From Zopfochytrium polystomum (lineage: Eukaryota; Chytridiomycota; Chytridiomycetes; Chytridiales; Chytridiaceae), in contig JAIVFJ010000215.1 in the NCBI GenBank assembly GCA_025765615.1, positions 1 through 64,000 on the forward strand: a stretch of DNA of 64,000 nucleotides, in the 5' to 3' direction. Position 1 is the first letter of the stretch. Every line of letters starts with the position of its first letter. This document shows, piece by piece, positions 10,121 through 22,155 of this stretch. The position numbers and the translations under genes are program-made. The notes under the pieces are model-generated. The model was not told where the DNA came from. It made no database searches and saw only the letters and a program-made list of their open reading frames with translations.

Positions 10121-10620
10121 TTAAGCGCCATAATAGGTCGCTGCCAGCCCAAGCACGATCCCAAACGTCATGGTAGAGTGCAGCCACGGCGTCAGCCTCG
10201 CCACGACCGCAAAGTCTCCAAAGATTCGGTTGATCTGGTCTCTCACGTAGAACCCGAACGCCAGTAGGCATATCAGTGCGGACAGCTGCGCGAGCAAGAT
10301 CGCGACCTCAATCGTCACGCCATTCCAAGAGCAGGTGGGCGCGGGCGGTGCTGCAGAGCGGTGTCGAGGAGGAGGAGCGTCCGTCCGAGCGCGAGGAGGA
10401 GGGAGATGAAGAGGAATATGAAGCCGATGTGATTGACGGGCTGTGGGAGGAGGCAGACGACCTCTGACGGACCAATTGGAAGAAAGAGTGGGATAGGGAG
10501 CGGGTGCGAGATGGTCGGGGAAGTGGGGCTGGGCGGCGGGGTCGGGTTGACGACGTATGTTCCGGAGAACATGTATGTGACTGGGAATGCAGTGCAGGTC
10601 GTATAGTTCGGTGTCAGCAC
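10121..10620 (-). CDS. 3' exons of a multipass membrane protein
   Basis: Two minus-strand open segments in different frames look like exons. The upstream one (10620-10315) has an extracellular-looking Cys pair (SCVLTPNYTTC) followed by a membrane helix (GFIFLFISLLLALGR). The downstream one has two more helices (VAILLAQLSALICLLAF and MTFGIVLGLAATYYGA) and ends at 10121. A further hydrophobic segment near 10930 (FMLSVMATFCACELLLC), and an acidic region with a PPxY-like motif near 11400 (DEPPRYDDL), may be the 5' part. A four-pass SUR7/claudin-like topology would fit. Exact splice sites were not resolved and the family is not identified. Confidence 0.4.
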
Positions 10621-11449
10621 GCAGCTGCCCTGGTTTTTGTGATTTTGCTTGGCGTTTCAGTTTTGGACGCCTTAGTTTCCCTTGCCCATAATGTTAGAGA
10701 GGCGCCGATAGCCTGTGACGGCTTGAGGTCTTGCGCTGTGGAGTTGATTTCAACAAAGGACATGGTTTTGGTGAATCGCAAAATCGAGTTTCCGCTTAAA
10801 AACACTGTGACTGGTAAGTGTTTCGAATCTGGAGTTAGCGCCGCAATCTCGACTCCCGGACGAGTAAAGAAAGAAAAAGCGCAAAGGAGCAGCTCACAAG
10901 CACAAAATGTCGCCATAACGGAAAGCATGAACGGACACAGCCGGGGCCGTCGAATTGCAGTTCCACCGCTTTCACTCCGCTGGGTCGTGATCAAACGAGA
11001 GCGGCGTCGCCACGCGCGGCGGCTCCGGAGCCGGCAACCTCGCCGCCACATCCCACTCCGCCATCGCAGCCTCGTTCGCCGCCGTCACGGCTTCTTCGTT
11101 GTCCGCTGGAGCGTCTGCACGAGGACGAAGTCGATCCGGAGGAACATTGCCAAGCGGAACCGGCCGCTCGCATTCGCGCCCTGCTGCTTCTCTGTTTTCG
11201 CGGCGCTGAGGGTACCTCCGCTGACAATGTCGCTGTCGCCGTTGCTGCCGCCCTCCTCCCACTCCCAGGTCTTGGTTATGCCGCCGTCTCCGGTTGCGCC
11301 TGTCGTCGTCGTCGTCGTCGTCGACGTCGCCGTCATTTGCCTCGTCAATGGCGATGACGATGAGGTCGTCGTATCGCGGCGGCTCGTCGTTGTCGAGGCG
11401 TTGGCCGTGGTGCACTTGCGGTGGCATGCTGCCTTCTTGTTTCCTTTTC

Positions 11450-11949
11450 GGGTCAGACACACAGCTCGAGTGGCACAAGAGTGGCTCAAAGGGGCGCTCG
11501 CGCTGCGGTTGCTGTGCCGCCCAATGGGTTGGGGCTGCCGCGTTTTCGATTGGTGCTCGCGATTGATTACATAACTTCAGAGGACTGTGGAGGGCCTCGT
11601 CACACGAGCACGCGCCGACCTTGGAAGTGACGGCTGGCAAATCACATCGTTCCGGTACCGACAACGTACTCTTCAAGTTGTCGCTGAACTCGTTTCTTGC
11701 ACTTTGGGCAAGTTTTTTTCCTTTGTGTTTGCGTTAGCGTGTGGGGAATTTGTTGGGATTTGTGAACAGAGTGCGTTGCCGACGACCTCAGCGCGATCTA
11801 TCTATTTTCCCGATCATCCCATTCCAGCTTCATTTTCCGGCTCCGCACACTTGCAGAGGCGATAAAGCTTACTACCTTTCGACGGAGTTCTTCACTGGAA
11901 CATGCAGAAACTATTCTCGTGAACTTTCATCATTTCAAAAATACGAGTC
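11450..11949. other. Intergenic, nothing recognised
   Basis: No convincing coding segment, repeat or RNA was found between the possible membrane-protein gene and the U2 snRNA gene. Confidence 0.4.
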
Positions 11950-12142
11950 AGGCCTCAGCCGGCTGAAAGGCCGGCGAAACCAGTGCTCGGGGCGCGACAG
12001 CAAGCAGCCGGCCGCGACCGAGCGGAGGGATTCAAACATAATTGTGATGACAGGGATGCGCACGGCAACGCTGGCGGTTAAAGTTATCACACTTTAAAGA
12101 ACAGATACTACACTTGATCTTAGCCAATAGGCCAGAGAGGAT
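11950..12142 (-). ncRNA. U2: U2 spliceosomal snRNA
   Basis: On the minus strand the first 46 bases match the hallmark U2 5' domain. This includes stem I, the GGCTAAGATCAAGTGTAGTA block with the branch-point recognition sequence GTAGTA, and TCTGTTCTT. A stem IIa of TAAAGT-GTGATA-ACTTTA follows. A possible Sm site (ATGTTTGA), a GC-rich stem III region and a perfect terminal hairpin (GCCGGC-CTTTCA-GCCGGC, 11975-11958) give about 193 nt, the normal U2 length. U2 pairs with the intron branch site. The 3' half is much less conserved than the 5' half and its end is inferred from the last hairpin. Confidence 0.9.
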
Positions 12143-12992
12143 TGTAGGTTGTGGCCAAGGGAGTGGAGACACTATTTACAGGGTACGCGGAAGCGGACTG
12201 CGCAATGGCGCAGTTACTGGCAGGTCTTGGCGGTCTCTTCCTTCCTCAAAAAAAAAGAAAAGCAAACGGAAAAGAAACACTCTAAACGTTGTTCCGGGTG
12301 GTGAGGGTCTTACGTTTCAAGCCTATCGTACAAGGACTCTCATTCAACAGCCCGATCGATATTTTCTTTTTTTTTTTGTTTGTCTTTTGCAAGAATCATT
12401 GGTGTTTGGTGCAATGATAATGCACCCACCAACGGTCATCGAGCTGTGCTTCCTCCAAGCCCACGCCGAATGTAGGGGCGGTCCACATGACGGATCATGC
12501 GCTTGGCGTTGTGGCACTCAAAGACCGAAGGCTCCGTCAGGAAGTTTCATGCAGTGTTCCCCCGGCTGACTGATGCTTTCAAGACACAGGGCGAATTGCT
12601 GACTCGGCAAAAAATGGCGGCAAATGGTTTCCCGCCGAATGGCGTCAGTCACGTCATCAATATTAATATGACAAACGCCAGTTTGCGTTCATTGGCCCTT
12701 CCTCGCGCAGTGATTGCCCACATGTGCACTTCGAGCACGCGATCAGCTGGTTGCTCGGATAATACGCCGAATGCAAAAAATTTTTGTAGCCTTGTTTGGC
12801 TACATGAGTGAGAGCGACAGCGACAGAGCGAGAGAGAGAGTGTGTGAGAGTGAGTGAGAGAGAGTGTGTGTGCGAGAGTGAGAGAAGAATTGAGAGACAA
12901 AACAGAGACAGAAGAACGAAAAAAAAAAAAAATAATAATCACCCGTCCTCTCGATCAGCTCCCAAGTGATCTAACAAATAATCGATCCATCA
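12143..12992. other. Intergenic with GA-rich tract
   Basis: About 850 bases between divergently placed U2 and the GH31 gene. An imperfect GAGA/GTGA tract occupies about 12808-12912 just upstream of the GH31 start. No gene was recognised. Confidence 0.5.
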
Positions 12993-15584
12993 ATGCAGCC
13001 GGGGGGATCTCCTCACCTCCGCCTCGTCGCCGCGGCAACCGCCGCCTACGCCGCCGCCGTCGCCCTGACGGCAGCTCCGACCGTCACCGCCGGAGGCTCC
13101 TCCACCCCGTCCCCGTCGTTTGTGGCATCATCTGCCGCGGCCCTCGGGTCGTTCTTGGTGCCAGGCTCTTCTTTCACCGTCGTGGCCACAAACAGCTCTT
13201 CTTGCGGAACAAGCATTGCCCTCGTCTACACTGGCGCCCAGTTTGCAACTTGTACGTGAGCGGGCGCGTCCGGCGGGTCCTGGCGATGCTTTTTTTCAAC
13301 GTGTCTCACCTTTTTTTTTTTTGGAACAGCGTACTGCGGGTCACCGATCGTGTCGACAACCTTTGGCACTGACACCTTCCCGGGCGAAGGAAACTTCTTC
13401 CCCACCCTCGTCGACTCCGCAGTTTGCAATTCCGGCACTCTCGCGTCGATCGCGACGTCAGGCACCTCCCTCAACCTCTCCGGCACCCTCACGGGATCCT
13501 CGACGTCCTGCTCTGGTCTCACATGGTCCCTCAACCTGTCCGTCTCGCCCACGGAAGCCTCTGAGCTCCAGTTCACGGCAACGGTGAGCGGTCCGGCGGG
13601 TCCCGCGCGCGTGATCTTCACTCTCGCGTCCAACTCGTCCGAGGCGTTCTACGGCGCGGGCGAGCAGTACACCAACTTCAACCTCAAGGGCCAGTCGGTG
13701 CCGATCGTCACGACCGAGCAAGGCATCGGGCGCGGGCTGCAGCCCCTCTCCGGCATCGTCAACCTCGCGCAAAAGGGCGCCGCCGGCACCAGCGTCACGA
13801 CGTACTCGGCCGTGCCGCAGTTCGTCTCGTCCGCGCTCTACGCGTTCTTCCTGCGCGACTTCACCGCGTTTGCAAACTTTGACTTTTCAAACAGCGCGTA
13901 CACAGTCGTCCGCGCGAACTTGGCGGCCGTGAAGGGATCGTTCATTCGCGGGTCGTCGTACTTGGACATTGTGAAAAAGTACACAGCGTACTCGGGACGG
14001 ATGCAGCCTGTGGCGGAGTGGACGGGCAATGGCATTGTCCTCGGCATTGAGGGAGGTTACGCCAACATCAACAGTGGTTTGTCAAAGGTGCTCGCGGCGG
14101 GCGTTCCGGTTTCCGCGATCTGGGTCCAAGATTGGGTGAGTGTTTTGTTTTGTTTTCACGGTCGTCGCGAAGATTCAAGGCGCTGATCTAGCGAAACTTT
14201 TTCAGTGCGGCCAACGCAATGCGTCATACCTTGGCACAAGCATCCAGCGTTTGTGGTGGAACTGGGAATACGACCGTGTGCTGTGTAAGTATTTTGCCAG
14301 CGTTCTGTCAAGTGAAATCTCTGACTCTTGCGTTCGCGAATCAGACCCTAACTGGCCACAGTTTGTTGCCAACTTGAGCTCCCAGCAAAACATCAAGACC
14401 CTTGTCTACGTCAACCCGTTCCTTGCTGACGTTTCTACTAAAGCAACTGGCTTCCAAGTAAACTACTACAGCCAAGCGGCCGCTGCCGGGTACCTGATCA
14501 AGAACTCCTCCGGGCTCCCTTACCTATCCACAGGCTCCGGCTTCTCTGTAGGCTTGATCGACTTTACCAACCCTGCCGCTGTCTCGTGGCTGCAGTCTCT
14601 TATCAAGACGAATGTTTTCGATACGGGAGCTGCTGGCTACATGGCGGACTTTGGCGAATACGCTCCCGTCACCAACGCGCAGCTCTTTTCTGGAGCCGAT
14701 CCCGCCGTTTACCATAACCAATACCCCGACGACTGGATTGCCACATCTCAGGCACTGACTGGTGAGCAACGCACATACTTAACGCCACTCAAGCACCCAA
14801 CTAACCCAAACATCCCACCCTCCGTCAACAACCAGCGTCCTATCCCGACTCACTGATCTTTCACCGCTCGTCTTCTGCAAAATCACCCGGCAAGCTGCGG
14901 CAACTCTGGCTCGGCGACCAGCTGACGACGTTCGACAACAACGACGGCCTGCAATCCGCTATCACCGCGATGCTGACCGCAGGCTTCTCCGGGCTCGGCT
15001 CGACGCACTCTGACGTTGGCGGCTACACCATCTTCACGGCCTTCAGCGCCATCTCGATCGTGACTCGCTCGGCCGACCTGCTTAACCGCTGGATGGAGTT
15101 TGGCGCCTTCTCGCCCGTCTTCCGCTCGCACCCGGGCCTCATCTCGTCCGACCTGCAGATCTACAGCACAGCGGCGCTGCTCGCCGTCCTCAAGCAGACC
15201 GCGGGGATCTTCGCCGCACTGCAGCCGTACCGCCGCGCCGTCCTCGCCGCCCTCGCGGAGACCGGCGCGCCATACGCCCGACCCATGGTCATGCAGTTCC
15301 CGGACGACAAGGCCCTGGCCGGGATCACGTGGCAGCAGTTTATGCTTGGCGACGCGCTGCTGGTCGCCGTCGCCGCGACGTCCGGCGCGTCGTCCGTCGC
15401 GGTCGTGCTGCCGGTCGCCCATGCGCAGTGGACCGAGCTGTGGACGGGCAAGACGTGGGCGGGCGGCGCTACCGTGACGGCCGCGGCGACCGCGGGGAAG
15501 CCGCCGATGTTTGTGCCGAGCCCCAGGACGGATGGGGGGCTGCTGGATGGTCTCTTTAAGTTTGTCGCTGCGTCGACGGCGTGA
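12993..15584 (+). CDS. Secreted GH31 glycosidase, sulfoquinovosidase-like
   Basis: Five exons join in frame: 12993-13251, 13330-14135, 14206-14284, 14345-14761, 14836-15584. Introns are 78, 70, 60 and 74 bp with GT-AG ends. The first 30 residues form a signal peptide (Ala/Val-rich hydrophobic core), so the enzyme should be secreted. The GH31 nucleophile motif is MADFGEY and the acid/base motif is HSDVGGY. WVQDW and QRLWWNWEYD match, from memory, the segments of bacterial YihQ that bind the sulfonate of sulfoquinovose, so a sulfoquinovosidase is more likely than a maltase. Sulfoquinovose is the head group of plant and algal sulfolipid, plausible food for a chytrid on algae or plant debris. Substrate is inferred, not proven. 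Confidence 0.85.
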
Positions 15585-15924
15585 AGGGGTGTGTGGAATG
15601 GAGGGGGGCTCGGTGGGCGTTCCTTTTTAATTTTTTTTGTTTCTATTGGCAAGCCATTTCCCTCATTTTTACTTTTTTCATCGCACATCGCCGTGTGTGC
15701 CGCTTTTAATCATGACACACAAAGCTGGCAGTCCACCAGCTTTTTATGGATTACCATAATACAACTCAATAGCCACTCCCTTAGATTGGCATCGGGTTTG
15801 CTCCGCACATACGAGGACTGTATTACACGGGTGCCAAACCAGAAGCGATAAATATTTTTTTAATTTTTTCCCCGGGAGCCATGGCAAGTCAACTGGCATT
15901 GCCGGGTCGGACCCTTCTCCTTAA
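15585..15924. other. Intergenic, nothing recognised
   Basis: T-rich spacer of 340 bases after the GH31 stop, probably its 3' UTR and the promoter of the next gene. Confidence 0.5.
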
Positions 15925-16438
15925 ATGGCTGTCTTCTTTTTGATCTTGGCACTCCCCAAGCGGCGCCAAGGCCGAAAGATCCCATTTATGAAACCTCTCA
16001 CCATGATCGCCTTCTTCGCCGTGGCACTCTATCTCCCCCTCCTCGCCGCGATATCTACCCAACTCCGTCCGGCCCTCGCCCAAGCCAATCGGGGCCTGGT
16101 GTGGGTTGTGGAGTCACTTTCCGCGGGACTTTCTTCGCGCTGTTCGCCGCCTCGGCTGTGGTCAGCGTGCAGTGGACTGCGGCCGTCAACGTGCTGGGAG
16201 CCGTCGACCGTGCCACCGCGAACTTGCGCCACTTTGTCTTCTGGTGGATCACCTTGTGTCCTTTTATGCAGACTTTGTGGGAAGGGACTTTAACCTCCAG
16301 CTCGAGATCATTCAGCAGATCGAGGCTTACGTTCTGCTGTTTGTCGTGGCGGAGATTGTGATTGTGCTCATCTTTTTCGGCCGCCGGACCGTGCTGTCCG
16401 TTCTGCATCCGGCAAGGAAGACGGGCAGTGGCCAATGA
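15925..16438 (+). CDS. Small multipass membrane protein, frame broken
   Basis: Three hydrophobic segments follow one another in three plus-strand frames. The first runs from the ATG at 15925 (LTMIAFFAVALYLPLLAAI), the second is near 16120 (TFFALFAASAVVSVQWTAAVN), and the third is near 16330 (EAYVLLFVVAEIVIVLIFFG), ending at 16438. Linking them needs two frame changes, near 16095 and 16260. Only 15- and 16-base GT-AG stretches are present there, too short for this genome's introns. A sequence indel or a young pseudogene is more likely. The family is not recognised; three or four membrane passes are predicted. Confidence 0.45.
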
Positions 16439-16720
16439 AAACTCTCTCGCTGCCTCCAAACGCAGCGTTTGGAGCGCTTTTTTCTTTTGCTGCCTGCTTT
16501 CCAGCAGCGTGAAAATAGATGCCTTCTGTCAACGCAAAACTCATGCAATGAAGATGGCAAACTTCGAAGAACTTCAGCCTTGCGTTTATTGTGACACAGA
16601 TAAGAGGCCTGCAGTGACAAAAAAAAAAAAAACTGAGGGTAAGATTCACAAAGATTCTCAAAAGGCGACGCGACACCAGAGCCTGGCAATCACGGCCCGT
16701 TAGCGTTGCTCGCGATACTG

Positions 16721-17301
16721 CTATTGAGTCTCTCGCACGACGGGCGTCGCTTGGGACGAGCCGTGCGCATTCTTGTACTTGATGCCGACGGCAAGAAACG
16801 TCCCAGAGACGGCTGCGATAACGATGAGAATGATTAAGCCGGACGTCCACCCCGACCAGAACTGGCGGCGCCGATCTGAAGGGATAAATGGAAAAAAGAA
16901 AATGTCCGAAGTTGTGGGGGTCAGAACAGTGCGAGGGGCGGGTGTGCGCTTTTTTTTTTCTTCTCGCGGATACGACCTGCCGAGGCTCGGAACACCGGCG
17001 GCAGCTCTGCGACGGAGAAGCACGCAATCTCCCGGTGCGTCGGGGGTCGGCCCACCCGAGCCGACGGGTGGACGGGGAAGGCTCCGGCGGCGCGCAGCGA
17101 CCCCGTCGTCGTTGGCGAACGCCTGCTGCCGCCGCGGATCGGCGGCTGCTGGCGCGACGGGTCGCCTCGGGCTGGTGGGTTGTCAGCGATGCCCGGGTTG
17201 TCGGTGTTGGCTGCTGGGGCGACGGCCGCTGCTGCACGCGCCGGCGGCGGCGGCGGAGGCGCCAGCGACGAGAGTTGCTGCATATGTTGCAAGCTGTTCA
17301 T
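16721..17301 (-). CDS. Single-pass membrane protein with long Pro/Ala-rich head
   Basis: Two exons join in frame (17301-16977 and 16875-16721; 101-bp intron ending CTTCAG), giving 159 aa. The first 100 residues are low complexity, with a run of six prolines and many Ala, Arg and Ser. One membrane helix follows at about 120-142 (TSGLIILIVIAAVSGTFLAVG), then a short 20-residue tail. The absence of a signal peptide and the lone late helix suggest a signal-anchor protein. Function unknown. It faces the preceding small membrane gene tail to tail. Confidence 0.55.
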
Positions 17302-18186
17302 CACATGTATGTATGATTCATTCGGTGGGATTTTTTGTCTTGGCAAACGCCCCAAAAAAGGAAAGTCTCGGCCCGAATTCGGCAAAAACGCGGAGTAAAT
17401 CACCCAAGCCGGTACCAATTGCAAAACGAGCCAACCATGCGCGACGCGAAATCAAGAAGATGTGGAAAAGGTTGTATGGGATCTTTTTTTCTTTTTTTGA
17501 CGAGGGTTGGAAGAGGTGGGTTGGGTGGGGCCGGGAAGGAGTTGCTGTCCGGAAAAAGCAAACCATATAAAAAAAGGTAGAGGAGAAAGCAAACAGAAAA
17601 AAAATATAGGGACGATGAAGGAGGAAACCGTTGACGAAGCCACAAAAAGGAAAAAGTCATGATGGGAAGAAGAAGAAAAAGAAAGACTTGCTTCACATAT
17701 GATGATCGTAAATAAGGTAGGGCGCGCGCATAACGCCGCGCAAGAGCAGGGTTTTTCGAGAGAAATTTAAAAAAAGGAAATGAGGCTCGAATGATGCCAA
17801 ACCCATCCTCATTAAACTGCCGGGAACCGGGGTTCACACAAAATGCGAACGAAAGAGTTGTTTGGATTAATAGCAATGCTATAAAGGGATACCTCTCAGC
17901 GCACGCACTGATAGTTCTCCCATCACGGGTTTCGCTTTTTCTTCTTAAACTGGCAGAATCAAGGACAGATATGTGGGAAGTGGTGACGACAAAGGGGGTA
18001 GAAGGGGATTGGTAGGTCCTTTTTTTTTTTTTTTTCAAAGAAAAAAGATATGAAACTGTGAGTAGGCAGCAAACTGCGCCTTAGCCGCACGAGAACGGGT
18101 CAAAAAAAAACAGAATTCAAAACACGTTTCCTCCTTGTACAACCGCAATGTCCACACCATACTCGCCACTGCGGACCACGGGCAGT
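17302..18186. other. Intergenic, nothing recognised
   Basis: AT-richer 885-base spacer between two minus-strand genes, with several homopolymer A/T runs. Open frames here are short and Phe/Lys-rich, as expected from the composition. Confidence 0.5.
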
Positions 18187-21100
18187 CTACATTGTAAGAC
18201 GCCTGATCTTGTTGTCGTCCGTTTTCATGACCGCGTACGACTTTTTCAGCAAAGGAATGAGCACGTCGAGCGGCACGCCTCCCATCGTGATGGAGCCCTT
18301 CGGGTTTGGAATAATCGCCGGCTCTTCCTTCTTCTTTTCTTCCTCCTCCGGCTTCTTCTTTGCAATGCCGTCCTCCTCCTTGGCGGACAGGTTCATGTTT
18401 TTCAGGAAATCGGGGGTCAGCTTGAGCTCTTCGTCCCGAATGATGATGCCCATCTGCTTGTGGAGCTGCTTCGCCACGTCTTTGATGCGCGACGGAATCG
18501 ACTGAACAATCTTCTTCAGCTGCCGCACTGAAAACTCGGCAAAAGTGGTGTGCAGCGCCTCGCCCATCAGCCGCATCTCGTCCAGAGTCTGCTCCAGCTG
18601 GGAAAAGTTTGACATAAGCGTCGTGTCAGTCTGCAGTAGTTTCTGGAAGATCAGCTCGAACTGGGGGAAGTCGGACTGCAGGTATTCTTGGCGCCTTATG
18701 TTCCAAAGTTCCCAGTTGCGGCGGTTCTCCAGCGAATTGTCCTGCTTCGGCTCCGGGTCGTTGAAAGGTGGGGGTTGCACTGGAAAGTTGGGAGTCTTCA
18801 GAAGGGCGAGCGAGTCAAGGGTGTGCTTTTTGTTCAGATTGTCAAATCGGTAAAGGTGAACGCGAGCAACGATGCCTCGGTCGTGCGCGTTTCCGTCATC
18901 CTCTTCCGAGTCGGTGCCGGACGAATGCCGGTTTTTAAGGTCCGACTCCGTCGTGTCTGGCACTTCGATTGCGGACATCCATTCGCGGCCCGGCCAGACG
19001 GTGACTGGCGGGCCAGCTGAGCCTGGTGACTCGACAATACGGTAACCATGAAGCCAGCCTCGACGTATCAAAGTAAAGATGAAACTGCGGCAGGTATTGG
19101 TCGAGTTCTTGCACTTTTCCATCAGCTCTTCGACGTTTCCATTAGGCGCCTCCATATAACCGAGCAGCTCGATAAAGAGCTCCTGTTTTTCCGCTTCCTG
19201 GTTTGCATTGTGTTCCTCCTCGGACACAACAGGAACAATGGGCTTGTCTGGTGGCGGAGCGCGTTTCTTAAGCCGGTTGCGGAGATTGGGATCCTTCAAT
19301 GCATTCATCAGCTCGGCTTGGAGGTCGCCACCAGACTTCGCAACTGGAGGAGGTGGGGGAGGTGGCGGCCCCCCAAGGCCTGGCGGAGGCGGGGGGGGAG
19401 GCGGCCCACCTAACATTGGAGGCGGCGGAGGTGGTGGTGGAACACCTGGTAGGCCCGGAGGCGGAGGCGGCGGCGGGGGGATTCCTCCAGGAATTGGAGG
19501 CGGTGGGGGAGGCGGAGGAATACCGCCTGCCACAGGCGGTGGGGGTGGTGGTGGTGGGATGCCTCCCGGCATTGGCGGTGGCGGTGGAGGGGTTGGGATA
19601 CCCCCAGCCATTGGTGGGGGTGGTGGCGGAGGAGGGATCGTCCCAACAACTGGTGGAGGAGGTGGCGGAGGCGGGATAACTCCAACAACAGGAGGAGGCG
19701 GCGGTGGTGGGGGAATGACACCAGTCGGTTTGTCAAAGATACCACCAGCAAAACCCGGGGGTGGCGGCGGCGGAGGCGGAGGTGGACCTGCCACCGTCGC
19801 GACAGTCGCCTCATCTGCAGCGCCAGTCTCACTGCCTCGTCTGATCGACAGTCTCGATGATGTTCGCGAGAGAGCTGCCGAGTTGCGACCAGATGCTGGA
19901 GGCAGCATCGAAAGGCGAGAACCCTCAGGCGGAGGAGGTGGAGGTGGAGGGACCGACCCAGGCTCCGGATCTGCCAGCCATCCAGGGACGGGCGATGGCG
20001 GGCGCTGCTGAAACCACGGTGCTGGCATTACGAAGTGCAGATTAAATGGTAAATGGTTTGAACACTGTTGTTTATCACGTAATCCCACATACCTGGCGGA
20101 ACGACAGCTGCAGCGTTTTCTGTGACGGAAGGGGGTACCTCTGCAGGCTCATCTTTTTCCCTCTTTTCGTCGTCGACAGATGAGGTCTCCGCCGCAGTTT
20201 GCTCTCCAACCAAGGTTGTTGCAGACAACGCGGGAGAGATGCTTGGGCGAGTACTTCCATGCCTCCTGGCGAGCCCAATCAGCCCAATCGATCCTTTGGA
20301 GGAGTCTCGGCGAATAGCGGGGGCGCTCGAAGTGGACTCAGGCTCCTCTGTCATCGAGTCCAAGGCGGAGTGTGGTGTAGTTGCCGATTTTCCTGCAGCG
20401 CCATCACCCTCGCCTGACTTTGGAGGTACTGAAGCAAAATGAGCTATTAGTTCCAAAGAAAACGAAAAGAAAAAGTCAACTGTTGAAAGCATCACTCAAC
20501 GAATTCCCATGAGAATACTTAGAGCAGACGCTCGGGTCAGTCGCTTGGTTTTCATGGCCTCAATGGACTGCTTTCGCGCGACCGACTGGATATCCGAATC
20601 GCCTGGTTTTGTGTTGTAAGCAGCTGACTCAAGGAAGTGGGAAACACTGCACCTAGTGTCCAAGCTACATCGTCAACTGACGCTCGTGTTAGCCGGGAAG
20701 GTCGCCGAGGGCCGCCAAGATATGCAGGATCCACCACGGGGAGGTGGTCTTCGTTGGTCTGCTTCATGTCTGGGCGGTTGCAAGTGAATACGCTGCCCTA
20801 CTTCTTTAAATGGATATCTCACCAGCAACCATCGAATTGAGATCATCCAGCACGGAGTCCAGTGCCAAGCTAATTCGAGGATTCAGCGAAAATGACGATC
20901 TATCCCTCATATGCTGAGGAATGGCCGACGCGGTTGCTGCAGGTGGTTGGTAGGATGTCTTGTCCGAAGGTTCTGAGCCTGCTGACCTCGAAGGGGACAT
21001 GACGGGAACAGCAGGGACTGGTGGTGCAGCAGCCGCGTTGGAGAAGAGGTCTGAAGAAGATTGCAGTCCTTGCGCGTCGATTTTCCCCAGGGTACGGCGA

Positions 21101-22128
21101 CGGCGCGACTGCCGCTGCTGAGGAGCCTCGTACACCGATCCTGTAGAACCGGGATTGAACGCATTCTGAAATGCAGGAGGTATATTCGTGATTTCGTCGG
21201 CCGTAATGGCAAACAGAATCTGCGAAGGAAAACATCATGTGAGCATCGTGTGAGGTTGGCTCAAAAAGCGCGTCCAGACAGCGAGACACACCTTGTTCTC
21301 CTTGCAAACATCGAATATTCTTTCGTCATCTCGCGCGACCGATCCATCGGCAGTCCTCGCCGCCACCAATGGCTCCCTTTCACCATCATCCTCATCCTCT
21401 TCATCGCCCTCATCGTCCGTAACTACTTTCTTCTTCGCGCCGGCGCCTTTCATCATCAGATCCGTAGCCGCATTCAGCGCCCAGGCGACGGTTGACTCAG
21501 ATCGGCACTTGACCAAGAAAGTGCCCCGGGAAGTAACGATGATGATGTCTTTCTGGTTGTGGTCGGGCAAAAGAGATAGTGTTGATCCAGGAACGGAGGG
21601 AAGAGCTGAAGAGAGCGCTGGAGGATTCACAGTGGGCACAACGATGGGCGGGCCAGACGAGCTTGCCATCGAGGCCAGTGCTGCCAGCGCTGCGCGGGTG
21701 GGTGTGCGCTGGGCCGCATCCGCAGGTGGAACAGGCAAGGGTGGCCGGTCACGGAGCACGGTCGAGGAGCGAGTGTTTGACTTTGAGCGATCCCTTGCCA
21801 TGCGGGGTATAGCACTGAGCTTGGGCGACGCGGCAGCGGGAGTTGGCGCATTCGGCGGACGGCTTCTGCTCCTGGCCGGAGACGTGACGGGCGGAGATGT
21901 CACTGCTGGTGGGGAGCGCGGGGTCTTTGGGCGAGGCGGAGGTGGAGCGGGCGGAGTGAGTGGTACGGTTGGGGCTGCGCGTCTCGGTTTTGCGCGATCG
22001 ACGAGGATCTCATGACCGTGCCCATGCGAAGCGGCGTGGAGAGATGTAGAGGAATGACCGTGTCCACCATGGCCGCCACCGTGGCCGCTGCTGCCGTGAC
22101 CTCCTCCAGTCCGGGACTTGGACGACAT
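18187..22128 (-). CDS. Polyproline protein with WH2-like segment, 1,201 aa
   Basis: Six exons splice with all phases consistent: 22128-21292, 21219-20823, 20769-20653, 20602-20519, 20428-20093, 20021-18187. Exon 1 starts with a His/Gly-rich head, is Pro/Ser-rich in its middle, and ends in a compact segment (IIIVTSRGTFLVKC...DERIFDVCKEN) that may be ubiquitin-like. Exon 6 opens with at least ten blocks of seven to nine prolines separated by Gly-rich spacers, a profilin-binding layout. A WH2-like stretch follows (LQAELMNALKDPNLRNRLKK), then a 350-residue helical C-terminus (FELIFQKLLQTDTTL, LKKIVQSIPSRIK) that is not an FH2 domain. A role in actin assembly is inferred from profilin/actin-binding features. 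A formin was considered and rejected. Confidence 0.7.
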
Positions 22129-22141
22129 TCTATCTTATGGT

Positions 22142-22155
22142 GGGGGGGGGGGGGG
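22142..22155. repeat. Poly-G tract at the 5' end of the polyproline gene
   Basis: A run of about 14 G a few bases upstream of the ATG at 22128, with a T run of about 29 at 22359-22387 further upstream. Both lie in the presumed promoter or 5' UTR of the minus-strand gene. Confidence 0.8.

Noticed and set aside
10504..11574. 356-codon plus-strand frame
   Set aside because: Its composition is Arg/Val-rich with no domain, while the minus strand has hydrophobic helices typical of a real membrane protein.
16095..16276. Ultra-short (15-16 nt) introns that would mend the small membrane gene
   Set aside because: All confident introns here are about 60-200 bp and the lengths do not restore the frame.
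19208..20011. Glycine-rich plus-strand frame of 267 codons
   Set aside because: It is the complement of the polyproline blocks; the minus-strand gene has six phase-consistent exons.
18187..20021. Formin call for the polyproline protein
   Set aside because: FH1-like prolines are present but the C-terminus has no FH2 signature; the WH2-like helix fits better.
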